Of a stretch of 64,000 bases of DNA, positions 52,545 to 61,274 are shown piece after piece (position 1 is the first letter of the stretch; every line of letters starts with the position of its first letter). The DNA comes from Brevundimonas sp. GTDB taxonomy: Bacteria > Pseudomonadota > Alphaproteobacteria > Caulobacterales > Caulobacteraceae. Under the pieces are notes generated by a model. It was not told the origin of the DNA and did no database searches. It saw only the letters and a list, made by a program, of their open reading frames with translations. Both the position numbers and the translations under genes were made by a program. Location: NCBI RefSeq assembly GCF_027484365.1, contig NZ_JAIXTC010000002.1, positions 1 to 64,000 of the forward strand, in the 5' to 3' direction.

Positions 52545-53990
52545 CTAGCGTGAGAACCGCGCCGTGACGATGGCCCCGGGCTTCGCGTCATCAATCGTCA
52601 TCTGGCCCCCGTGGCGACGCAGGATGGCGCGCACGAAGGCCAGTCCCATCCCGTGGCTGTCGGGACTGCGCGGGGCCGTCGACGGCGCGCCCGACATGCC
52701 CGGCCCCTGGTCCGCGACCGAAAGACAGGGCCCGCCGTCGTCGTCCCAGGCGCGGATCGTGACCCGCCCCCCCTCGGGTGAGAACTTCACGGCATTGTCG
52801 ACCAGGTTGGCGACGGCCCGCTGCAGCAGGGAGCGCACGCCCAGGACCGAGACCGGCTCGCCCTCGGCCACGATCTGGATGTCGCGGGCGTCGGCGATCG
52901 GCTGGTAGAGCTCCACTGCCGCCTCGGCCAGAACATCCAGTTGCACGATCTCGAACAGCCAGGCCTCGCCGTCACGCAAGGCCATGGCCTCGTTCATGGC
53001 CCGGGTGATCTCGGCGATGTCGCGCCGCGCCGCCTCGCCCAGCCGCAGCCGTTCGGCGGGCTCCTCGGTCTCCATCAGCCGGTCCAGACGGGCCGAGGCG
53101 CGGGCGAGCGGGGTGCGGAAATCGTGCGCCAGCTGGTCGGCGGAATCGCGCAGCCAGCTCAACAATTCTTCCAGCCGGTCGAGCGTCCGGTTCACCTGGT
53201 TGGACAGCTGGGTCAGTTCCGGCGCCACGGCCACGTCGGGGGCGCGGCGCGAGAAGTCGCCGAGGGCGGCACGGTCCAGGACCGTCGAGACCTCGGCGAT
53301 GGCGCTGGTCAGGCGCTGGCGGGCGAACAGGGCGGCGGTCAGGCCGGACACCAGGATCAGGGCTCCCGTCAGGGCCACGGCCAGGACGGCCCAGCGCCAG
53401 GCGACCCCGGCCGGGTCGACGACCCGTCCGACGATGATCGACAGCGACCCGATCGGCCGCTTGACCACGACCACGTCGACCCCGCGAGAGAGGCACAGCT
53501 GGCCCGCCTCGAGCCGGATCAGATAGACGCCCTCGCCCAATCTCGGCACCCGTGTGGCCCGGGCGGTTTCCAGCGCCAGAAGGCCGGCGGGCTTGCCGAC
53601 CGGCGCCCGGATGAACCGGACCCCGGCGCCGCCCTGTCCGGTGCGACAGGTCTCCTCCAGGGTGGTGACATTGCGTGTCGGTCCGTCCTGGAAGGCGCTG
53701 AGGAAGGCCGACATATAGGCGGCGTCGCCCTCGGTCATGGCCGAGGCGTCCATCGAGGTGTCGGCCGGCAGCTTGGAGGCCATGGCCCCGAAATCCGCGA
53801 GCGCCGACAGGGCCGCCTGCTGGCGCTGGTCCAGCCGGGCCGCCTGACCGGTCACGATCAGGGATCCGGTCAGGGCCAGGGCCGCCAGGACGGCCAGACC
53901 CGAGGCGAGCTGGGTCAGGGTCCGCCGCGCCATCCAGGCCCCCAGACCTTCCGGGCGGACCTTGCTCCAGATCGCCGCCAGCCGTTTCAA
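52545..53990 (-). CDS. sensor histidine kinase
   Basis: 481 residues from a TTG at 53990, four bases after the regulator's stop (ATG at 53933 is an alternative). Two membrane spans (about 27-48 and 210-232) flank a periplasmic sensor region; a HAMP follows, the H-box is DQLAHDFRTPLARA, and the ATPase domain has LVDNAVKFSPEGG, ADQGPGMSG and GMGLAFVRAILRRHGG. An EnvZ/QseC-like kinase. It presumably phosphorylates the regulator encoded just upstream. Signal sensed unknown, but HtrA downstream points to envelope damage. Confidence 0.9.
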   Translation of the reverse strand: MKRLAAIWSKVRPEGLGAWMARRTLTQLASGLAVLAALALTGSLIVTGQAARLDQRQQAALSALADFGAMASKLPADTSMDASAMTEGDAAYMSAFLSAFQDGPTRNVTTLEETCRTGQGGAGVRFIRAPVGKPAGLLALETARATRVPRLGEGVYLIRLEAGQLCLSRGVDVVVVKRPIGSLSIIVGRVVDPAGVAWRWAVLAVALTGALILVSGLTAALFARQRLTSAIAEVSTVLDRAALGDFSRRAPDVAVAPELTQLSNQVNRTLDRLEELLSWLRDSADQLAHDFRTPLARASARLDRLMETEEPAERLRLGEAARRDIAEITRAMNEAMALRDGEAWLFEIVQLDVLAEAAVELYQPIADARDIQIVAEGEPVSVLGVRSLLQRAVANLVDNAVKFSPEGGRVTIRAWDDDGGPCLSVADQGPGMSGAPSTAPRSPDSHGMGLAFVRAILRRHGGQMTIDDAKPGAIVTARFSR

Positions 53991-53994
53991 GCGG

Positions 53995-54807
53995 TCAGGC
54001 CGCGTCCAGGTCGCGGAAGATCAGGCTCTGGCTGCGGGCCGAGACGATCAGGGGATGCAGGTCCTCGCCCAGCTCCGGCGCCTGTTCCTTCAACCGGCGA
54101 CGCAGGGCCGAGATTCGGGCGTCGATGATGTTGACGAAATTGTCGGGCAGGAAGGTCCATTCGACCCAGCACCGGTCCCACAGCATGGTCTTGGTCACCG
54201 GCTGGCCGCGCGCGGTCATCAGCTCCGAGACGATGGCGAACTCGAGCGGCGACAGGTCGATCAACCGCTCGGTCCCCTCGATCATCAGCTTCAGCGTGCG
54301 GGCGCCGGGCGACAGGCGGAACGGGCCGTTGACCAGGTCGGCGTTGGCGGGCCGGGCGCGCCGGGCCACGCGACGCAGCTGGGCCGCGATCCGGGCCAGC
54401 AGCTCCTCGTCGCCGATCGGCTTGGACAGATAGTCGTCGGCCCCGCCCAGCAGGCCCTCGACCCTCTGACGTTCGCCGGTCAGGGCGGTCAGCATCAGGG
54501 CGGGCGCATCGGAGGACGGACCGGACGAGGTACGCAGACGCTTCAGGGTCTCCAGACCGTCCAGCCCCTTGGTCAGCCGGTCGAGAATGAGGATGTCATA
54601 GGCATGGGCGGCGGCGGCGCTCAGCGCCTGTTCGCCGGCATCGACACAGTCCACGGCCTCGAACCCGGCGCGCAACAGCCGGTCAGACACATGTTCGGCC
54701 AGGGCCGGATCGTCCTCGAGCACCAGGGCGCGACGGCCTGCGAAGACCTCCGCCAGGGCCGCGAAGGGATCGGTGTCCGCCGCCTGTTCGATGTCCGTCG
54801 TGCTCAT
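53995..54807 (-). CDS. OmpR-type response regulator
   Basis: 270 residues from the ATG at 54807, with GGGGA six bases upstream. The receiver has EDD (31-33) and phosphoacceptor Asp76 in ILILDRLTKGLDG; the usual Met-Pro after the Asp is replaced by Leu-Thr. The winged helix contains LIDLSPLEFAIVSELMTARGQPVTK and NIIDARISALRRRLKE. First gene of the regulator-kinase-HtrA operon. An N-terminal 22-residue extension precedes the receiver. Confidence 0.9.
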   Translation of the reverse strand: MSTTDIEQAADTDPFAALAEVFAGRRALVLEDDPALAEHVSDRLLRAGFEAVDCVDAGEQALSAAAAHAYDILILDRLTKGLDGLETLKRLRTSSGPSSDAPALMLTALTGERQRVEGLLGGADDYLSKPIGDEELLARIAAQLRRVARRARPANADLVNGPFRLSPGARTLKLMIEGTERLIDLSPLEFAIVSELMTARGQPVTKTMLWDRCWVEWTFLPDNFVNIIDARISALRRRLKEQAPELGEDLHPLIVSARSQSLIFRDLDAA

Positions 54808-54999
54808 GCGTTCGTCCCCGGCCGTGATCCGGTCCGGTATAGTCCGGGCCGGCGCCAGGACAAAACACCCGGCGATCTGATCCTGGGGCGTCCGGCCCGC
54901 CCGCGCCGCTGATCCTTCCTGACGAGGCCCGGCTTGTCGGCCACGGGCGGCATGATAGCGTCGCCGACGGCGCGACCCGGCGCCGGACGGGAAATCGCC

Positions 55000-55455
55000 A
55001 TGACCCTGCTCGCCCTCGCCGCCGCCCTCGCGCTCCAGACCACCACCCCCGCCGACCCGGCCTCGGCCGAGGCGGTCGCCGTTATGGCGCCGGTCAAGGC
55101 CACCTTCGCGGCGATCGCCACGCGTGACGGAACGTTGCTGACCCCTCATTTCGATCCGGAGGCGACCATGATCGTCACGGTCGAGCGGCCCGACGGGAGC
55201 CGTGTCATCCGTCGGCTGACGGCCCAGGAGTTCGCCGGAGGTCTGCGTCCCGGGGCCGAACGGTTCGAGGAGGTCATGCCCGACCCGATCATCGCCATCG
55301 ACGGCGACGTTGCGATGGTCTTCGGCCGCTATCTGTTCAAGGTCGACGGCGCGGTCGTCCACTGCGGCGCCAACCATTTCGATATGGTCCGCAAGGACGG
55401 CGCCTGGACCATCGCCGGCATCACCTGGAGCCAGCGCACGACGGGGTGCGAATAG
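55000..55455 (+). CDS. exported NTF2/SnoaL-like protein
   Basis: 151 residues from the ATG at 55000 (ACGGGAAA upstream). A short signal-like segment (MTLLALAAALALQ) precedes a cone-shaped NTF2-like domain: VMAPVKATFAAIATRDGTLLTPHFDPEATM, and DGDVAMVFGRYLFKVDG ending with VRKDGAWTIAGITWSQ, the usual last strands. No catalytic residues can be assigned. Divergent from the response regulator operon. Confidence 0.8.
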   Translation: MTLLALAAALALQTTTPADPASAEAVAVMAPVKATFAAIATRDGTLLTPHFDPEATMIVTVERPDGSRVIRRLTAQEFAGGLRPGAERFEEVMPDPIIAIDGDVAMVFGRYLFKVDGAVVHCGANHFDMVRKDGAWTIAGITWSQRTTGCE

Positions 55456-55474
55456 GGTCGGCCGGTCGCTGGCC

Positions 55475-56665
55475 CTAGTTCGACGGCGACGGATCCGGAG
55501 TCCATCCCCAGGCGTCCATCATGACCTGGAACAGATAGGTGTTCGGGAAATAGCCGTGAACGCGTTCGGCGCCTGCGCCGATGGCCAGGACGGGAACTTC
55601 CTCGGCGGTATGGGTGGCGTTCACCAGGACATGGTCGAGGCGGACCGTACCTTCCCCGCCGGAGGCCCTCCAGGCGTCATAGCCTTCGAGAAGAGGCGTG
55701 CCGCGCCGTCCGCCGTCCACTTGCAGGCCGAAGGAGTGGTCGGCGGTGAAGAGCAGCAGGGTGTCGTTCAGATCGACCCGACCTTCCACCTCGGCGATCA
55801 GCCTGTCGAAATCCACGACGTTCTGCAGGCCCGCCCGCGGATCGTCCGTGTGGGCGTCCCACTCGACCACGAGGAAATATCCCGTCGGTGAACGCTGAAG
55901 GACGTTGAGCGCCCTCAGGGTCGCCGCGTGGACGTCCATCTCGTCGGCCACGACGATGGGCCGGAGATTCGCGGCCGGAGCCTCGTCAAGCGTGGCGTAG
56001 ATCGGCCGATCATGGGTGTCGCTCAGTGCGTCGAAACCCGTTCCCAGCGCGGCCAGTTGCTCCGCGATTCTCTGGCGACCGGCCCCGAACAGGACGTCGG
56101 CGCCGTCACCGAACCTGGGTGAGAAGGCCTGGACGAAGATCTCGCCCCATTTCGCCCGGTCGTTCACATGGGCGTAGTTGGCCGCCGGGGTTGCGTCGGC
56201 GATCGACTGGGTCGTGATGACGCCGGTGAGCAGACCGCGCTCCTCAGCGTACTCGAGCAGGGTCTTGGTCGCCGCGCCGTCAGTCCGGCCCCGTACGGCG
56301 TCGGGACCCTGGCTGATGACGCCGTTGCGGGTCTTGATGCCCGTCACAATCGCCGACATGCCGTTGGCGGAATCGGAGACGAAATCATCCACCGGTGAGG
56401 TTTCGCTCAGCCCCAGGTGCGGCCATTGCTGGACATGGAGTCGCAGGGGCTCGCCATAGGCCATCAGGCTGGCCGCCGAGAGAACCGGCACGCCCCCGGC
56501 GTCGGCCAGGAACAAGATGACGTTCCGCGCTCTCGGGGGCGCCGGGACTGGCGTGTGGCCGGACGTTGTGGCGACGACCTGTCCGGCGACCGCCATCGCG
56601 GGAAAGATGGACAGGGCCAAAGCGGCCGAAACGGTCACGGCGGTCAGGTAATGGAACGGTCTCAT
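55475..56665 (-). CDS. alkaline phosphatase
   Basis: 396 residues from the ATG at 56665. A signal peptide (to about residue 28) is followed by NVILFLADAGG, where the first metal-binding Asp lies, then VSDSANGMSAIVTG with the nucleophilic Ser of the DSA motif, EWDAHTDD and LLLFTADHSFG for the other metal ligands. PhoA superfamily, periplasmic. The usual GDGMG reads ADAGG, a mild deviation. Regulation not visible; no PHO box sought successfully. Confidence 0.9.
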   Translation of the reverse strand: MRPFHYLTAVTVSAALALSIFPAMAVAGQVVATTSGHTPVPAPPRARNVILFLADAGGVPVLSAASLMAYGEPLRLHVQQWPHLGLSETSPVDDFVSDSANGMSAIVTGIKTRNGVISQGPDAVRGRTDGAATKTLLEYAEERGLLTGVITTQSIADATPAANYAHVNDRAKWGEIFVQAFSPRFGDGADVLFGAGRQRIAEQLAALGTGFDALSDTHDRPIYATLDEAPAANLRPIVVADEMDVHAATLRALNVLQRSPTGYFLVVEWDAHTDDPRAGLQNVVDFDRLIAEVEGRVDLNDTLLLFTADHSFGLQVDGGRRGTPLLEGYDAWRASGGEGTVRLDHVLVNATHTAEEVPVLAIGAGAERVHGYFPNTYLFQVMMDAWGWTPDPSPSN

Positions 56666-56822
56666 GTAAGGTCGGGCCTCGATGCAAAGGCGCATGAGGA
56701 GGCGGACACAGCACCGCGCCCCGTCGATCACGCTCCGGTCGAATACACCGGGGTTCGTGTCAGCTCGGCGACGGTCGGGCCGGGAACACGGCGTCGTGGC
56801 GTCGCAGGCCGGCTTGAGACTC

Positions 56823-58013
56823 CTAGAACGCGCTTTCGCCCGTGATCGCCCGTCCGAGGATCAGCGCATGCACGTCATGCGCCCCCTCATAGGTGTTGAC
56901 CGTCTCCAGATTCATCGCGTGGCGCATGACGTGCAGTTCGCCGGTGATGCCCGCACCGCCGTGCATGTCGCGGGCTTCGCGGGCGATGGCCAGGGCCTTG
57001 CCGCAGTTGTTGCGCTTCATCAGGCTGATGGCCTCGGGCACCCAGGCACCTGTGTCCAGCAGGCGGCCCAGGGCATAGGCGCCCTCGAGGCCGAGGAAGA
57101 TCTCGGTCTGCATGTCGGCCAGCTTCTTCTGCACCAGCTGGCGCGACGACAGCGGCCGCCCGAACAGCATCCGCTCGCCGACATAGTCCCGCGTCGCATG
57201 GAAGCAGAACTCGGCCGCCCCCATTGCACCCCAGCTGATGCCGTAGCGCGCCTTGTTCAGGCAGGAGAAGGGCCCGCGCAGCCCCTTCACCCCGGGCAGC
57301 AGATTGGCCTCGGGCACGAAGACGTCGTTCAGCCCGATGTCGCCGGTGATCGAGGCGCGCAACGACAGCTTGTCGCCGATCTTGCCGGTGGTGAACCCCT
57401 CCATGCCGCGCTCGACGATGAAGCCCCGGATGACACCGTCCAGCTTGGCCCAGACGATGGCGAGGTCGGCGATCGGCGAGTTGGTGATCCAGTACTTCCC
57501 GCCGTTCAGCCTGTAGCCGCCCTCAACCGCCACGGCATTGGTCTTCATCGAGGCCGGGTCCGAACCGCCGTCCGCCTCGGTCAGGCCGAAACAGCCGACC
57601 AGTTCGCCCGCCGCCATCCTCGGAAGGAAGCGAAGTTTCTGCTCCTCATTGCCGAAGGCGTAGATCGGATACATGGCCAGGGACGACTGCACCGACATGG
57701 CGCTGCGATAGCCTGAGTCCACCGCCTCGATCTCGCGCGCGATCAGTCCATAGGCGACGTGGCTGACGCCCGAGCCGCCGTACTGTTCCGGCAACATGGC
57801 GCCGAGGAAGCCCATCTCGCCCATCTCGGTCATGATGGCGCGGTCGAAGACCTCGTCACGGAAGGCGGCGACGACCCGGGGCAACAGGCGTTCGCGGGCA
57901 TAGGTCCGGGCCGCGTCGCGGATGGCGCGCTCGTCCTCGGTCAGACGGCTCTCCATGTCGAACGGGTCGTCCCACTTGAAGGTCTGGGTCACGGGTGCGG
58001 CACCGTCGGCCAT
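56823..58013 (-). CDS. gcdH: glutaryl-CoA dehydrogenase
   Basis: 396 residues of the acyl-CoA dehydrogenase fold. [17 protein letters not shown] binds FAD and substrate, and the catalytic Glu sits in [20 protein letters not shown], the arrangement of glutaryl-CoA dehydrogenase. [17 protein letters not shown] at the start is typical of GcdH. It oxidises and decarboxylates glutaryl-CoA to crotonyl-CoA in lysine/tryptophan breakdown. A CoA-transferase gene that could form glutaryl-CoA is divergent next to it. Confidence 0.92.
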   Translation of the reverse strand: MADGAAPVTQTFKWDDPFDMESRLTEDERAIRDAARTYARERLLPRVVAAFRDEVFDRAIMTEMGEMGFLGAMLPEQYGGSGVSHVAYGLIAREIEAVDSGYRSAMSVQSSLAMYPIYAFGNEEQKLRFLPRMAAGELVGCFGLTEADGGSDPASMKTNAVAVEGGYRLNGGKYWITNSPIADLAIVWAKLDGVIRGFIVERGMEGFTTGKIGDKLSLRASITGDIGLNDVFVPEANLLPGVKGLRGPFSCLNKARYGISWGAMGAAEFCFHATRDYVGERMLFGRPLSSRQLVQKKLADMQTEIFLGLEGAYALGRLLDTGAWVPEAISLMKRNNCGKALAIAREARDMHGGAGITGELHVMRHAMNLETVNTYEGAHDVHALILGRAITGESAF

Positions 58014-58141
58014 GGGATCATCCTCTGAGTGGTCGGACTTCTCACGCGAGACTGACGCGCCGGCCCTGTTTCGAGCGCCGGTTTAGGCCAGAATGCGCGC
58101 GACGGGTAGAGACGAGGCCCATCGCAGGCTAGGCTGAGTGG

Positions 58142-58408
58142 ATGATCCGAGCCCTGAAGACCCTGTTCGTCGATCACCCGCGCGAGGTCGAGGAAAGCTA
58201 CCTCCACCACGCGGCCGTGGCCGCGCGCATGGGGTTGCGGCTGGCGAGGCTGTCGGGCTGCGCCTTCATCCACGGCGTGGTTCCCGGTCTGCACAGGACG
58301 ACCGTGTCCTCGGACATCAAACGGATGGCCGACGAACTGGGCTATCGCGCCGAGATCGCGCGCGAGACCCGGATGCGGGACGCCGGCGCCTTCGACCCGG
58401 GCCTCTAG
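58142..58408 (+). CDS. DUF6356 small protein
   Basis: 88 residues. TLFVDHPREVEESYLHHAAVAARMG and the later HGVVPGLHRTT are typical of DUF6356, a short family of alphaproteobacteria with no assigned function. No signal peptide; mostly helical. Its stop is one base from the start of the CoA-transferase gene, so the two are co-transcribed. Confidence 0.8.
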   Translation: MIRALKTLFVDHPREVEESYLHHAAVAARMGLRLARLSGCAFIHGVVPGLHRTTVSSDIKRMADELGYRAEIARETRMRDAGAFDPGL

Positions 58409-58409
58409 A

Positions 58410-59591
58410 ATGACCGCGCCCCAGGCCCTCGCGGGCGTCCGTGTCCTCGACCTGTCGCGTGTTCTGGCCGGCCCCTGGGCGACCCAGACCCTGGCCGACC
58501 TCGGCGCCGAGGTGATCAAGATCGAACGCCCCGGCGGCGGCGACGACACCCGCGCCTGGGGCCCGCCCTTCACCACGAAGACCGACGGCACGCGCGGCGA
58601 CAGCGCCTATTTCCTGTGCGCCAACCGGGGCAAGAAATCCGTCGAGCTGGACATCGCCTCGCCGGAGGGCGCGGAGGTCATCCGCAAACTGGCCGCGACC
58701 TGCGACGTCGTGGTCGAGAACTTCAAGGTCGGTGGCCTGGCGAAATACGGCCTCGACTACGCCTCCCTGTCTGCGGCCAATCCGCGCCTCGTCTATTGCT
58801 CGATCACCGGCTTCGGCCAGTCGGGCCCGCGCGCCTCCCAGGCCGGCTACGACTATATGATCCAGGCCATGGGCGGGCTGATGAGCGTGACCGGCCAGCC
58901 GGACGGCTCGCCCGGCGCCGAGCCGATGAAGGTCGGGGTCGCCGTGGTCGACCTGGCCACCGGCCTCTACGCCTCGAACGCCATCCTCGCGGCCCTGCTG
59001 CATGCCCGGGCGACCGGTCAGGGCCAGCATGTCGACATCGCCCTGTTCGACGTCCAGGCCGCCATGCTGGCCAACCAGGCGACCAACTATTTCGTCTCCG
59101 GCAAGGCCCCGACCCGGATGGGCAATGCCCACCCCAACCTCGTGCCCTATCAGCCCTTCCCCTGTTCGGACGGGATGGTGGTGATCGCGGTCGGCAATGA
59201 TTCCCAGTTCCGGACCCTGTGCGCGGTGCTCGGCGCCGAGGGTCTGGCGACCGAGCCGCGCTATGCCGCCAACGCCGGACGGATCGAGCACCGGGCCGAA
59301 CTGGTCGCGGCCCTCTCGGCCATCACCTCCAGCTGGACCATGTCGGACCTGATGGCCCGGCTGGAGCCGGCCGGCGTCCCGTGCGGCCCGGTCAACACCA
59401 TCGACCAGGTCTTCGACGAACCCCAGGCGAAACACCGCGGGCTGGAGATCGAGCTGGTGCGTGACGATCTTTCGGCCCCGACGAAGACCGTCGCCTCGCC
59501 GATCCGGCTGTCGGCGACGCCGGTCCGCTATGACGTCGCCCCACCCGCTCTGGGGGCGGACACCGAGGCGGTGCTGGGCGCGCTCGACTAG
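58410..59591 (+). CDS. CaiB/BaiF-type (family III) CoA-transferase
   Basis: 393 residues. VRVLDLSRVLAGPWATQTLADLGAEVIKIERP is the family's start and the nucleophilic Asp lies in VAVVDLATGLYASNAILAAL. Family III enzymes move CoA between carboxylic acids. Beside gcdH the most likely job is making glutaryl-CoA from glutarate with succinyl-CoA (SUGCT-like), but that is inferred from position. A GC-rich hairpin lies between it and odhB. Confidence 0.9.
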   Translation: MTAPQALAGVRVLDLSRVLAGPWATQTLADLGAEVIKIERPGGGDDTRAWGPPFTTKTDGTRGDSAYFLCANRGKKSVELDIASPEGAEVIRKLAATCDVVVENFKVGGLAKYGLDYASLSAANPRLVYCSITGFGQSGPRASQAGYDYMIQAMGGLMSVTGQPDGSPGAEPMKVGVAVVDLATGLYASNAILAALLHARATGQGQHVDIALFDVQAAMLANQATNYFVSGKAPTRMGNAHPNLVPYQPFPCSDGMVVIAVGNDSQFRTLCAVLGAEGLATEPRYAANAGRIEHRAELVAALSAITSSWTMSDLMARLEPAGVPCGPVNTIDQVFDEPQAKHRGLEIELVRDDLSAPTKTVASPIRLSATPVRYDVAPPALGADTEAVLGALD

Positions 59592-59656
59592 GACAAACGA
59601 AAGCGGCGGGGCCGTCGCCGACCCCGCCGTCCATGTCCCGGTCTTGTGAGAACCGC

Positions 59657-61192
59657 TTACAGATCCAGCAGGGCCCGCGCCGGGTCTTCCAGCAGCTGCT
59701 TGACCCGCACGAGGAAGGTCACGGCCTCCTTGCCGTCGACGATGCGGTGGTCGTAGCTCAGGGCGATGTACATCATCGGCCGGATCTCGACCTGGCCGTT
59801 CACCGCCATCGGGCGCTGGACGATGTTGTGCATGCCGAGGATGCCCGACTGGGGCGCGTTCAGGATCGGGGTCGACATCAGCGACCCGTAGGTGCCGCCG
59901 TTGGTGATGGTGAAGGTGCCGCCCTGCAGCTGGTCCAGCGTCAGGTCGCCATCGCGGGCGGCCTTGCCCAGAGCCCCGATGCCCTTCTCGATGCCGGCCA
60001 GCGACAGCACGTCGGCGTCGCGCAGGACCGGCACGACCAGACCCTTCTCGGTGCCGACGGCGACGCCGATGTCATAGTGGTTCTTGTAGATGATGTCGGT
60101 GCCGTCGATCTCGGCATTGACGGCCGGGATCTCCTTCAGGGCCGCGACAACGGCCTTGGTGAAGAAGGACATGAAGCCCAGCTTCACGCCGTGGGCCTTC
60201 TCGAAGGCCTCCTTGTACTGGTTCCGCAGGGCCATGACGTTGGTCATGTCCACCTCATTGAAGGTGGTCAGCTGGGCGGCGGTGTTCTGCGACTCCTTCA
60301 GGCGGCGCGCGATGGTCTGGCGCAGACGGGTCATCTTGACCCGCTCCTCGCGCGGCTGGTCGGCGCGCGGGGCCGCCGGGGCGGCGGCCGCGGGAGCGGG
60401 CGTCGGCGCCGTGAAGGCCTGGGCGGCTGCGGCCGGAGCGGGCGCGGCGGCGGCGGCGAGGGCGTCGCCCTTGGTGATATTGCCCTTCGGACCGGTCGGC
60501 GCGATGGCCTTCGGGTCGAGGTTGTTCTCGGTCACCACGCGCTGGACGGCGGGCGACAGGGTGTCGTTGGGGATCTGGGCCGAGCCCGCATTGGCGCTGG
60601 CGGCCTTGGCAGGCGCGGCGGCCGGAGCGGGGGCCGCAGCGGCGCCCGACCCCGAGATCGAGCCGATGACCTGGCCCGGCGTGACCGTCGCGCCTTCGTC
60701 GACTGCGATGGTCAGGACGCCGTCGGCGGGGGAGACGACCTCAAGGGCGACCTTGTCGGTCTCGATCTCGACCAGGACCTCGTCCTTCTTGACCGTGTCG
60801 CCGCTCTTCCTCGACCATTTGCCGACCGCGCCTTCGGCGACGCTCTCGCCCATGACGGGGATGGTGATGTCGACAGAGGCGGACGCAGCGGCCGGCCCAG
60901 CGGCGGCGGGAGCCGGAGCGGCGGCCGCAGGAGCAGCCGCAGGCTTCGATCCGGCGGCGCCTTCGCTCACGGATCCAAGGACCGCGCCAGGGGTCACGGT
61001 GTCGCCTTCGCCGAACTTGATCTCGCCGAGCGTGCCGTCAGTCGGGGAGACGACTTCCAGCGAGACCTTGTCGGTCTCCAGCTCGACCAGGACCTCGTCC
61101 TTCTTGACCGGGTCGCCGACCTTCTTGCTCCACTTGGCGATGGTCGCCTCGGAGACGGATTCGCCGAGGGCGGGGGTCAGGATGTCGGCCAT
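59657..61192 (-). CDS. odhB: 2-oxoglutarate dehydrogenase E2, dihydrolipoyl succinyltransferase, with two lipoyl domains
   Basis: 511 residues. Two lipoyl domains: 1-78 with lipoyl Lys42 (ETDKVS) and 107-183 with Lys147 (ETDKVA), each followed by an Ala/Pro-rich linker; then a peripheral subunit-binding domain (about 215-250, [29 protein letters not shown]) and the catalytic domain with [35 protein letters not shown] and the His-Asp motif DHRIVDG. E2 of this complex usually has a single lipoyl domain. It lies 82 bases after odhA. Confidence 0.95.
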   Translation of the reverse strand: MADILTPALGESVSEATIAKWSKKVGDPVKKDEVLVELETDKVSLEVVSPTDGTLGEIKFGEGDTVTPGAVLGSVSEGAAGSKPAAAPAAAAPAPAAAGPAAASASVDITIPVMGESVAEGAVGKWSRKSGDTVKKDEVLVEIETDKVALEVVSPADGVLTIAVDEGATVTPGQVIGSISGSGAAAAPAPAAAPAKAASANAGSAQIPNDTLSPAVQRVVTENNLDPKAIAPTGPKGNITKGDALAAAAAPAPAAAAQAFTAPTPAPAAAAPAAPRADQPREERVKMTRLRQTIARRLKESQNTAAQLTTFNEVDMTNVMALRNQYKEAFEKAHGVKLGFMSFFTKAVVAALKEIPAVNAEIDGTDIIYKNHYDIGVAVGTEKGLVVPVLRDADVLSLAGIEKGIGALGKAARDGDLTLDQLQGGTFTITNGGTYGSLMSTPILNAPQSGILGMHNIVQRPMAVNGQVEIRPMMYIALSYDHRIVDGKEAVTFLVRVKQLLEDPARALLDL

Positions 61193-61274
61193 GTGTCGTT
61201 TCCGGTCGTTCGGTCTGGTGTCTGTAAGATAGGCGAGAACGGCGACAGGCGGGAGACCGCCCGTCTCCGCAGGA

